Shown: piece after piece, positions 26,811-34,148 of the stretch
Numbering within the stretch: position 1 is the first letter of the stretch
Layout: the number at the start of each line of letters is the position of its first letter
NCBI GenBank assembly: GCA_018266105.1
Contig: JAFEBA010000007.1
Coordinates: forward strand, 62,001 to 126,000
Length of the DNA: 64,000 bases
From: a bacterium
GTDB lineage: Bacteria > Vulcanimicrobiota > Xenobia > Xenobiales > JADMJV01
Direction of reading: 5' to 3'
Position numbers and translations under genes: made by a program
The notes under the pieces: generated by a model
Seen by the model: only the letters and a program-made list of their open reading frames with translations
Told to the model about the DNA's origin: nothing
Database searches by the model: none

Positions 26811-27134
26811 TTAATTTATCAATCCATCACTGGCCGACCGCTCGATCTCATTCATCAACTCGTCCGCCTCGGCGCATAGACCGTACACATTGGTGAGCTC
26901 TTCGCGCTCCTGCAGACGCTCATCCTCAGCCAGTTCGATGGCATACTCCAGGGCCTCAAAATAAACCTCCAAGGCCTCCCGCCACTTGTTACCTAGCTCT
27001 GACTGTGGAGCGCCGGCGTGGTGGGCACGCAAAATCTCCATCTCACGCTCCAGTGCCTCGATCAGTTGCTGGCGAGTCTGGCCGCCCCCCAGCGTGTTCT
27101 GGATGGCCTTCCGCACCTTGTCCTGCAGTTTCAT
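26811..27134 (-). CDS. hypothetical helical protein
   Basis: A 107-aa, acidic, helix-rich protein (EALEVYFEALEYAIELAED and similar heptad-like segments), without Cys, signal peptide or membrane segment. It is divergent from the receiver-SARP regulator, with an inverted repeat in the 54-bp gap, so it may be a target or partner of that regulator. I do not recognise the family. Confidence 0.55.
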   Translation of the reverse strand: MKLQDKVRKAIQNTLGGGQTRQQLIEALEREMEILRAHHAGAPQSELGNKWREALEVYFEALEYAIELAEDERLQEREELTNVYGLCAEADELMNEIERSASDGLIN

Positions 27135-27151
27135 CGTGAAGTCTACGCCGG

Positions 27152-27188
27152 GCAGGTCGGGTTCCCCCGCAGCGGGAACCCGACCTGC
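27152..27188. repeat. perfect 15-bp inverted repeat touching the regulator start codon
   Basis: GCAGGTCGGGTTCCC (27152-27166) and its exact complement (27174-27188) are separated by seven bases and end immediately before the GTG at 27189. As DNA this could be an operator for the divergent pair; as RNA it would be a stable hairpin at the translation start. No T-tract follows on either strand, so it is not a normal terminator. Confidence 0.75.
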
Positions 27189-29333
27189 GTGTTAGAGCAC
27201 ATACTGGTGGTCGAAGACGATGAATTCATGCGGCTTACCCTGGAAACCGAGCTAGAATCGGCCGGTTACCGGGTCAGTTTGGCCGAGAACGGCCTGGCCG
27301 CCATCGAACTGGCCAAACATCAACACTTCGACCTCATCATCTGCGACATTCGCATGCCCGGCCTGAGCGGACTGGAGACCCTCTCGGCTTTGCGCGCCCA
27401 TCAGCCCGAGGCTCGCAACATCGTAGTCACCGGTTACGCCGATCCGGACGCCCCCATCACGGCCGTCAAACTCAAGGTGGACGACTACTTGATGAAGCCG
27501 TTCAGCTCCGAACAATTCCTGGCTTCGGTGCGCAAATCGCTGGAAAGTCAACTTCAAGAACTGCGCAAGCGCCGCTCCATTCAGAAACTACGGGAGATCT
27601 TTCTGCAGGCCCTGGAGCGGGGCCAGGAGCGCGCCCCGGCCGCCCGGGCTCTGCGCCTGGCGCGGGAGTTCGGCCTCTCGCCAGCGCGAGCGCAGAGCCT
27701 GCAGCTGGCCGCCTGGCTGGATGGGATGGAAGACCAACTGGAGGGGGTGGAGGAACTCAAAACTCTGATCGCCCCCCTCAAAGAATCCCGTCAGTCGGGA
27801 CCGCTGCCCCTGGAGTCGCGCATCCTGCGCTGTGCTCGCCAGCTCGGCGCGGAAGATGCCGACCTGCTGGCGGTGCTGGAGAACCAGTCCGATCAGCAGC
27901 CGATCTTGCCCGACCGGTCGCTGCGCAGTCTACTTTCGGTGGCCCGGTCCTATCTGGATTCAGGTCAAGTCGAAGTGGCTGCCCGGGCCCTGGAACAGGC
28001 CTCCGACCGCCTGGGCGCGGATCAGGAAGAATCGGTACTCTACTGGTTGCTGCGAGCCCGTTGCCTATCGTCTCAGCCTGAATCCATCGCAGCTGCTGGC
28101 CAGGCCTTACAACTGGCCGACCAGGCCGGACTGGAAGGCCCGCGAGCCCAGGCCACGCTGTTACTGGCCGAATTGGGTCAGAGTCGGCCCGAAGACCTGT
28201 TCCGAGCCCACCGATACTTCTCGCAGTGCGAGAATCAGGCAGCCCGAGCCGAAGTGGAGCTGGCCCTGGCCGAACGAGGTGAGCCACAGACCTTGCTATC
28301 GGCCCTGGGCTCCTCAGAGCTCTGGGAAAGCCAGCCGGCCCGTCTGCAGAAAGTGCTGCGCCCATACGCTCAGCAACTCTCGGAAGCGGTGCGCCAGGCC
28401 GGCGTGCGCGCGCTGCCCCTACTGGAACTCTGGTTGGGACCGGACTCCGACCTGGAGACCCGCCTGCGCGCCCTTGATCTGGTGGCCCTGATCGACACTC
28501 CCGAGGCCCACACCTTGCTCAGCCGAGTCAGTGGCGACGGCTCCGGAGCGCTGGCGCTCAAATCCGGCCTTCTGCTGCAACGAGGTGGCGCCCAACCTCA
28601 GCTCCAGGTTCGCCTGCTGGGACGCTTCCGCCTGACTCAGAACGGTCGCCCGCTGCCTGAAGAGCTCTTTAACACCCGCAAGGTGCGCAGCCTTTTTGCC
28701 TATCTGGCCAGCCAACGTGGAAAAGAAGTCAGCGAGGAGTTGCTGATCGACATGTTCTGGCAGCAAAACCCGGACAAGGCCAGGCACTCCCTCCATAACG
28801 CGGTCTCTCAGCTGCGCAAGGCCCTGCGGCCACTGGTGGGTGAGCTGGGGTTGCTGAAAACCAGCGACGGCTATCGTCTAGAAAAGGACGGGCCGCTATG
28901 GGTGGATTGCGAGCAGTTCCTGCTGCACTGCGAACAAGCCCGGCGCCTGGGCGCGGGCGAAGCGGCGGCCGAAATGCGCAAGGCCGAGGGTCTTTATAGC
29001 GGAGACTTTTTGGAGGGCAATTACGAGGAGTGGACCGAACCGATTCGCTCGCGATTGCGCGAAGAACTCACGCGTCTGCTGTCAGCCCTGGCCCGTTACT
29101 ACTTTCAGACCGGGAAACACCAGATCAGTCTGGATTCCTGGAAGCGCCTGCTGCATCTGGACAATTGCTGCGAAGACGCCTACCTGGGCTGCATGCTGTG
29201 CTACCTGGAGCTGGGCCAACAGGCCGAGGCGGTGCGCACCTACCACAGCTGCGCTCAGAAGCTGCGGGAAGAGCTGAATCTGGCACCGCCGCCCCAAATT
29301 GTGGAAACCTACCTGAAGCTGCTGGGACATTAA
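27189..29333 (+). CDS. response regulator with SARP-type DNA-binding and BTAD domains
   Basis: A 714-aa regulator. Residues 1-120 are a receiver (LVVEDDE, phospho-acceptor D53 in ICDIRMPG, Thr in VVTGYAD, Lys in MKPFSS). The middle 350 residues are helical repeats (TPR-like). From about residue 470 a winged-helix OmpR/SARP-type domain begins (VRLLGRFRLTQNGRPLP) with SLHNAVSQLRKAL, followed by a bacterial transcriptional activator domain to the end (ALARYYFQTGKH, EDAYLGCMLCYLELG). GTG 27189 is chosen because the receiver starts there; the open frame further upstream is antisense to the neighbour. No ribosome binding site is visible because the inverted repeat occupies that position. The cognate kinase is not adjacent. 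Confidence 0.82.
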   Translation: MLEHILVVEDDEFMRLTLETELESAGYRVSLAENGLAAIELAKHQHFDLIICDIRMPGLSGLETLSALRAHQPEARNIVVTGYADPDAPITAVKLKVDDYLMKPFSSEQFLASVRKSLESQLQELRKRRSIQKLREIFLQALERGQERAPAARALRLAREFGLSPARAQSLQLAAWLDGMEDQLEGVEELKTLIAPLKESRQSGPLPLESRILRCARQLGAEDADLLAVLENQSDQQPILPDRSLRSLLSVARSYLDSGQVEVAARALEQASDRLGADQEESVLYWLLRARCLSSQPESIAAAGQALQLADQAGLEGPRAQATLLLAELGQSRPEDLFRAHRYFSQCENQAARAEVELALAERGEPQTLLSALGSSELWESQPARLQKVLRPYAQQLSEAVRQAGVRALPLLELWLGPDSDLETRLRALDLVALIDTPEAHTLLSRVSGDGSGALALKSGLLLQRGGAQPQLQVRLLGRFRLTQNGRPLPEELFNTRKVRSLFAYLASQRGKEVSEELLIDMFWQQNPDKARHSLHNAVSQLRKALRPLVGELGLLKTSDGYRLEKDGPLWVDCEQFLLHCEQARRLGAGEAAAEMRKAEGLYSGDFLEGNYEEWTEPIRSRLREELTRLLSALARYYFQTGKHQISLDSWKRLLHLDNCCEDAYLGCMLCYLELGQQAEAVRTYHSCAQKLREELNLAPPPQIVETYLKLLGH

Positions 29334-29438
29334 TAAACCCTGACAGGCGTCTGCGCCCTGTTAACAATCCGTCCACCCTCGCTCGCGCCCAGAGCGCATA
29401 GAGTGCAAGCACACACAAAAGTAGAGGACCCCACTTCC

Positions 29439-30866
29439 ATGTCAGTGAGCGCAGTCTCCAGTTTCCGCATTGCCAGCAAAAACAATACCCCTCCGGCCCA
29501 GCAGCCAGCCCCGCGAGATGTCGAATTCTCCTTCAATCCCCAGGACAAGCTGGTGATGGAACCAGGAACCGTGGTGGTTCCGGGAGTTCGCCCCGATGGC
29601 ACCACCTCAAAATTCACCCTGGATGAACCGCTCACGGCCCAGGACGGGAAATTCGTCTATTCTCAGGACGACCACAGCTTCCACGCGGCCAACGCCTTCG
29701 CCGCCGCCAACCGCATGGCCAATATGTTCGAGCAGGCCTGGGGGCAGCCCATTAAGTGGGCTCGGGCCGAACGCCTGACCGTGCATGGAGACGAAGGTCA
29801 GGATCTCAATGCCTACTATGATGGTGAAGGCCTGCACTTCTTCCACTATCCGGTGGGCGACAAAATGGTCTACTCGGGGGACTCCGGCGAGGTGGTCGGC
29901 CACGAGTGCGGACACGCTCTCCTGGACGCCGTTCGTCCGGGATATTTTAGCACCTGGAATACCGACCCCGGAGCCTTCCACGAGTCCTTCGGCGACGTGG
30001 TGGCCCTGTTGGGGTCGCTACGCGACGAACGCACCCTCAATAAAGTGCTGGAGCAGACCGGCGGCGATTTGAGCCAGGCCAACTCGGCAGCCGAGCTGGG
30101 CGAAGAGCTGGGCACGGCCATCAATACGGTGGTCGGCCACGACGTCACCGGCGGCAATTTCACGCGCAACGCGATCAATCAGTTCACCTGGCAAGACCCC
30201 AACACGCTGCCCGAGAGTGGTCCGCCCGACCAGTTGCACAACGAAGTGCACGATTTTTCTCGCCTTTGGACGGGCGCCTTCTATGACATCTTCACCGGCA
30301 TCGTCAACCAGAATATGGCTGCCGGCCAGGACGCGCGCAGCGCCATTCTAGCCGCCACCGACGCCGGCTTCAAGATGTATGCCGACTTGATGCGCCCCGG
30401 GTATGCTCCTGAGGGTGAATTCACCTACCGGGATATGGCCGCGGCCATGATCAAATCGGAGAACGAGCAGAATGGCGGCAAATACACTGGCCTCATCAGC
30501 CAGGTGATGTCCGACCGCAAGATTTTGCCGGAGGGCGCCGGTCTGGTGGCCCACCAGGTGCTGGAATCTGGCACTCGCAGCCTGGCCACCACCTTGAAGG
30601 GCGACCAGTTCGGCCAGTTCGAAGGCGCTCGCGTGGAAACATTGTTGTCGGGCAGTCAGGCCAACCTTTTGGGCGACAGTTCTCAGGCCGAGCAGCTCAG
30701 CGCCCAACTGGCCCGTCTCATCAAAGCCGGCGAGATCAAAATGACCGAGCCCAACCAGGTGGTCACGACCAAAGATCTATTCAAAAAGAATGGCGAGCCC
30801 TACCGCGGCGTGGTGCGCTGGGTGGACGGGCAGATGACCATCGAACGAGTCAAGATCGCGGGCTAA
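29439..30866 (+). CDS. M4 (thermolysin-like) metallopeptidase without signal peptide
   Basis: A 475-aa zinc peptidase. The HExxH motif is HECGH (H155, E156, H159) and the third ligand is probably E182 in FHESFGDVV. The usual secretory signal and long FTP/PepSY propeptide of thermolysins are absent: the protein begins MSVSAVSSFRIASKNNTPP, a polar Pro/Gln-rich leader, so it must be cytoplasmic or exported by another route. Start at ATG 29439 with GAGG upstream. It ends at a strong terminator and is probably monocistronic. Confidence 0.82.
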   Translation: MSVSAVSSFRIASKNNTPPAQQPAPRDVEFSFNPQDKLVMEPGTVVVPGVRPDGTTSKFTLDEPLTAQDGKFVYSQDDHSFHAANAFAAANRMANMFEQAWGQPIKWARAERLTVHGDEGQDLNAYYDGEGLHFFHYPVGDKMVYSGDSGEVVGHECGHALLDAVRPGYFSTWNTDPGAFHESFGDVVALLGSLRDERTLNKVLEQTGGDLSQANSAAELGEELGTAINTVVGHDVTGGNFTRNAINQFTWQDPNTLPESGPPDQLHNEVHDFSRLWTGAFYDIFTGIVNQNMAAGQDARSAILAATDAGFKMYADLMRPGYAPEGEFTYRDMAAAMIKSENEQNGGKYTGLISQVMSDRKILPEGAGLVAHQVLESGTRSLATTLKGDQFGQFEGARVETLLSGSQANLLGDSSQAEQLSAQLARLIKAGEIKMTEPNQVVTTKDLFKKNGEPYRGVVRWVDGQMTIERVKIAG

Positions 30867-30881
30867 CTCTCGTCCTGAAGC

Positions 30882-30912
30882 AAAGAGCGCTCCTGCCCAG
30901 GGGCGCTCTTTT
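30882..30912 (+). terminator. intrinsic terminator after the M4 peptidase gene
   Basis: AAAGAGCGC (30882-30890) pairs with GCGCTCTTT (30903-30911), with further CCT/AGG pairing inside, and the arm runs into a short T-tract. It separates the M4 and S8 genes. Confidence 0.75.
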
Positions 30913-31018
30913 GCTGTTGTCTCAGCCCAGTAAGGTAAGAGGAAGCCGCCGCCGGCCGCGAAGGCCGGCCAGGGCGACGGTCTGATGCTGGCGCGCAAAC
31001 GTAAAAGGGGGAAAGTCG

Positions 31019-32416
31019 ATGCGAAAACAACTCTGCCTGGCCCTGGTAGCGGCCACGCTCAGCGCGGCCCAGGCCCAAAAGGTGGCGACCAGTTGCGACG
31101 GTCCCAGCACCTGGGAGGACGGTGCCGAGCGCATCCGAGGTATGCTGCTACTGGATCTGGATGACCGGGCCGACCCGGCTCAACTGGCTCACGATTACGG
31201 CCTGGAACTGGAGTTTGTCTCCCTACACTCGCAAAAAGACAAGCTCATGGTGGCCCGTCTGCCGGAAGCGAATCTGCACAGCAGCCTGGCCGCCCTGCAA
31301 AGAGACCCGCGCGTCAGCGCGGCCAGCCCCAACTATGTCTGTCAACTCTATTCCGAAAGTGACAACCGGCCCACCGGGATGGCGGGTGCTCAAAAGGCGC
31401 CCAACGATCCGCTTTACAAGATTCAGTGGAACTTCCACATGTTGCAAAGCGAAGAGGCTTGGAAAAAGAACGCGGGTCAGAACGTAAGAGTCGCGACGGT
31501 GGACACCGGCCTGGCTTACTGGAACGGTCCAGGTCGCCACCGGGTGGAAGACCTGGCCGAAACAAGGGTGCTGGAAGGCTACGATTTTGTGCACGGCCAG
31601 GTCGAGGCTTGGGATGAGCATGGCCAGGGCACCCACATGGCCGGGACCATCGCGCAATCCACGAACAACGGGCTGGGCGCGGCCGGACTGGCCAATCAGG
31701 CCCAAATCATGCCTTTCAAGGTGCTGGACGGAAAAGGCCGTGGCACCTTCGCCAATGTGGCCGCGGCGATTCGGCTGGCAGGTGACCGAGAAGCTCACGT
31801 GATCGTGCTGGGACTGGGCGGCCCCAAGGGCAGCGAAGTCTTGCACGAATCCATCAAATACGCCCGATCCAGGGGCAGTCTGATCATCGCTGCAACCGGC
31901 GTCAAACCCAACGAAGAGATCCCTTTTCCGGCAGCTTATCCTGAAGTGATGGCTATTTCAGCCGTGGACTACAAAGGCAAGCTCACCAGCTATACCACTC
32001 GCGGACCCAAAATCGATCTGGCCGCACCCGGCGGTCAGCACCGCCAGAACGACTACAGCGGCATCGTGCAGAACACCATCCGTCAGGGAGATCCTCGCAG
32101 TTCGGGCTACTACCAATGGTCAGGCACTTCCATGGCGGCCGCTCACGTGGCCGGGGTGGCTGCTTTGGTGGCCGCCAACGGGGTCAAGGGCCCGGACGCC
32201 ATCGAAAAAGTTCTTAAGGAAACGGCCCGCTCAAAGGGCTCCAAAGGACAAAAAGAAGGCTACGGGGCCGGCATTGTGGATGCCGGTCGAGCCGTGGCCA
32301 AAGCTCAGCAAGTGGCCGCCTTTCAGCGTACCCAGGAGCAACTACCCTTGGGGTTGTGGTTGGCCGGCCTGGTCGGATTGAGCCTGAATCGAAGGAGAAA
32401 ACAAGAATGTTCCTAG
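31019..32416 (+). CDS. S8 subtilase-like protein with degenerate active site, membrane anchored
   Basis: A 465-aa secreted subtilase fold: signal peptide (MRKQLCLALVAATLSAAQAQ), propeptide-like region to about residue 120, peptidase domain, and a C-terminal hydrophobic segment followed by RRRKQE (anchor). The catalytic Asp (D162, VDTG) and Ser (S371, SGTSMAAAHVAG) are present, but the catalytic His of the usual GHGTHVAG is Gln here (Q203, EHGQGTHMAG) and the oxyanion Asn of AAGN is Val (V295, AATGV). It is therefore probably a pseudoprotease. GGGGG precedes the ATG; a GC-rich hairpin (30951-30969) sits in the leader. Overlaps the glyoxalase gene by 10 bases. Confidence 0.82.
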   Translation: MRKQLCLALVAATLSAAQAQKVATSCDGPSTWEDGAERIRGMLLLDLDDRADPAQLAHDYGLELEFVSLHSQKDKLMVARLPEANLHSSLAALQRDPRVSAASPNYVCQLYSESDNRPTGMAGAQKAPNDPLYKIQWNFHMLQSEEAWKKNAGQNVRVATVDTGLAYWNGPGRHRVEDLAETRVLEGYDFVHGQVEAWDEHGQGTHMAGTIAQSTNNGLGAAGLANQAQIMPFKVLDGKGRGTFANVAAAIRLAGDREAHVIVLGLGGPKGSEVLHESIKYARSRGSLIIAATGVKPNEEIPFPAAYPEVMAISAVDYKGKLTSYTTRGPKIDLAAPGGQHRQNDYSGIVQNTIRQGDPRSSGYYQWSGTSMAAAHVAGVAALVAANGVKGPDAIEKVLKETARSKGSKGQKEGYGAGIVDAGRAVAKAQQVAAFQRTQEQLPLGLWLAGLVGLSLNRRRKQECS

Positions 32417-32754
32417 GCCTGCGCTCCGTCATTTATCCCGTCAAAGATCTCGCCGCCGCCAAAGTCTGGTATGAGCAGTTGCTGGGCTTCCCGCCCTACT
32501 TTGACGAGCCGTTCTACGTGGGCTTCGAAGTGGGTGGCTATGAACTGGGGTTATTACCGGACGGGACCCGCACCGATACCCTGTGGGGCGTCAGCGATAT
32601 CCAGCAAGCTTGGAAAGACATGCTGGAAAAAGGCGCTCAGCCCCTGGACGAACCCAAAGAGGTGGGTGGGGGCATCTGGGTGGCCACACTCCACGATCCC
32701 TCGGGCAACCCGGTAGGAATCATCCAGAACCCCCACTTCAAGCTCAGTTCATAA
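32407..32754 (+). CDS. glyoxalase/bleomycin-resistance (VOC) family protein
   Basis: A 115-aa single VOC module: LRSVIYPVKDLAAAKVWYEQLLGF opens the first beta-alpha-beta unit, and HDPSGNPVGIIQNP closes the second. Metal-ligand positions are incomplete, as in many VOC proteins of unknown substrate. Start ATG 32407 has GGAG ten bases upstream, within the end of the subtilase gene, so it is co-translated with it. The 3' end overlaps the next, convergent gene by 11 bases. Confidence 0.8.
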   Translation: MFLGLRSVIYPVKDLAAAKVWYEQLLGFPPYFDEPFYVGFEVGGYELGLLPDGTRTDTLWGVSDIQQAWKDMLEKGAQPLDEPKEVGGGIWVATLHDPSGNPVGIIQNPHFKLSS

Positions 32755-33826
32755 TCGTGCGTGTGGCGTTCCCCTCCAGCAAGTCGGCTCCGATGCCGGC
32801 ACCGCGATAGGTAACGTAACTCCCCAGGCCGGCCGCCAACAGGTTGTGACCCACAGCCAGGCCGGCCGCGGCTCCGATGGCCCCACCGGCCAGACGGGCC
32901 GCAGTGGGAAACCACTCCTGCCGGGCCAGGGCGCTGACCCATTGGGGCTGGCCCGTCAATTTCCGGAGCCGGGTAGCGCGTTGCTCGGGATGCAGCTGCC
33001 CATCCGGAATGTAGACCCGAGCGTTCTCGCGAGAATGGACCTGCATGCGCTTGAGCACGGTATTATACTGGCTGGTCATGAAGTCGTCCGGACGCATGAC
33101 CAGGCCAGCCGTGATCGGACTCATCATAGCGACGGCCTTCTCGGGGAGAGCCTTGCACATCACTTTCTGCAGCCCGGAATAGCAAGAATTGCGAGTGGTG
33201 TGATAATACTCACCGGTCCGGTCCTTGACCGCCTCGCTCAAGGCCGTCTCCAGCAAGCGCTGCTTTTCTTGGGGTTCTAAGTCCAGGCGACGCGTCTCAA
33301 GACTGGCCGCCTGACGCCGGGTCACCCACTGCTGGGCGTCCTCGAAGGTCATCAACTGGTGCACCACCCCCATGGTCTTCCTCAGACCGCGGGCAGCCGT
33401 CCAGGTCTCGCCTTCCTTACGATAAGCTTCGATGGAATAGACCAGCTTGTTGGTGCTACGTCCGTCCGCGCCTTGCACCGCTGGCCCGTCGAATTCAAAA
33501 ACCAGGGCCGCGTGTCCGGCCGGATAAAAGTGTTCCAGATAAAAGTGGACCTCTTTGAGCTTGCTGGTGTCCACACTGGTGTCCTGGAAATGCGGCTGCC
33601 AGTCTTTTTTGTCGGCCGCCTCCGTCCAGCCCCAGCGAAATCCACTCAGGTTCTGAACTCCCTGACTGGTCCTGGAGAGCAGCCGGGCGGGCTGATTGTA
33701 GTGGTTCCAGGGGCGCCCGTCGTGCCACAAGTCGGGCCGATCACCGGGCGGCGGAGTCGAGTTGGCCTGCGGCGCCTTTTTAAGCGTCCGTGCCAGTTGC
33801 GTTTGAAGGTTGCTCTGAATCTGCAT
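32744..33826 (-). CDS. Lnb/DUF4105-like protein (permuted papain-type fold) with C-terminal glycine zipper
   Basis: A 360-aa protein. Residues about 90-225 match the DUF4105/Lnb pattern: H105 in GHAALVFEF, the LVYSIEAYRKEGE strand, then RLDLEPQEKQRLLE and C215 in TTRNSCYSGL, likely the His and Cys of a circularly permuted NlpC/P60-type hydrolase. The C-terminus (residues about 310-350) is a Gly/Ala-rich hydrophobic segment (GGAIGAAAGLAVGHNLL). No signal peptide: it begins MQIQSN, identical to the M20 peptidase gene start at 7354. A perfect palindrome ends directly at the ATG and no ribosome binding site is free of it. Confidence 0.65.
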   Translation of the reverse strand: MQIQSNLQTQLARTLKKAPQANSTPPPGDRPDLWHDGRPWNHYNQPARLLSRTSQGVQNLSGFRWGWTEAADKKDWQPHFQDTSVDTSKLKEVHFYLEHFYPAGHAALVFEFDGPAVQGADGRSTNKLVYSIEAYRKEGETWTAARGLRKTMGVVHQLMTFEDAQQWVTRRQAASLETRRLDLEPQEKQRLLETALSEAVKDRTGEYYHTTRNSCYSGLQKVMCKALPEKAVAMMSPITAGLVMRPDDFMTSQYNTVLKRMQVHSRENARVYIPDGQLHPEQRATRLRKLTGQPQWVSALARQEWFPTAARLAGGAIGAAAGLAVGHNLLAAGLGSYVTYRGAGIGADLLEGNATRTIMN

Positions 33827-33850
33827 AGGGCCAGCCTAGAGGCTGGCCCT
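33827..33850. repeat. perfect palindrome touching the start codon of the Lnb-like gene
   Basis: Arms AGGGCCAGCCT and AGGCTGGCCCT (11 bp each) around a two-base centre occupy the 24 bases immediately before ATG 33826. There is no T-tract, so this is an operator or a translation-blocking hairpin and not a typical terminator of the upstream 50-aa gene. It parallels the inverted repeat at 27152-27188. Confidence 0.75.
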
Positions 33851-33869
33851 GAAAGAAGTCTAAAGCGCC

Positions 33870-34022
33870 CTATGCTTCTTCTTCGGGTTCGTCATCCTCG
33901 GCCCGGCTGGGGGTGCTTTGCACCAGGTCGTGAGCTTCTTGCTCCACCTCCCGCTCCATCTCGTTCCATTCTTGACGGGCTCTACGCACCGCCTCGGGTT
34001 CTTGGGGTTTATGCTTGTCCAT
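33870..34022 (-). CDS. small acidic protein (50 aa)
   Basis: A short gene with ATG at 34022, an ideal AGGAGG nine bases upstream and stop TAG at 33870-33872. The product starts MDKHKPQEPEAVRRARQEW, is predicted helical and ends in an acidic tail (EDDEPEEEA). It lies 43 bases upstream of the Lnb-like gene on the same strand and may be co-transcribed with it. A longer frame in another phase over the same bases lacks a ribosome binding site. Function unknown. Confidence 0.6.
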   Translation of the reverse strand: MDKHKPQEPEAVRRARQEWNEMEREVEQEAHDLVQSTPSRAEDDEPEEEA

Positions 34023-34136
34023 GACTCAAGTCCTCCTGACTCCAGGCTATCCAACATGGGAATGCGGTTGCAGATTCACCGGTCCCAGCGCTCCCGGGAT
34101 CAGGGTCCGTTTCAGGATAATTTCAGTTTTTCTAAA

Positions 34137-34142
34137 TAAATT
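34137..34142 (+). promoter_or_regulatory. TAAATT -10-like element before the FAD monooxygenase gene
   Basis: TAAATT lies six bases before the GTG at 34149 in an AT-rich stretch, with no Shine-Dalgarno in between: the same geometry as at 1605 and 10517. Alternative -10 readings in this AT-rich stretch are possible. Confidence 0.3.
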
Positions 34143-34148
34143 CTAAAC

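Noticed and set aside
27018..27188. 57-residue N-terminal extension of the receiver-SARP regulator
   Set aside because: It would be antisense to the 107-aa gene and run through the inverted repeat; the receiver domain begins right at GTG 27189.
30951..30969. GC-rich hairpin before the subtilase gene as a riboswitch
   Set aside because: A single 7-bp stem with a five-base loop; no match to any riboswitch architecture I can recognise.
33860..34057. 65-aa minus-strand frame over the small acidic gene
   Set aside because: Another frame has AGGAGG at the right distance and a compositionally sensible protein; this one has neither.
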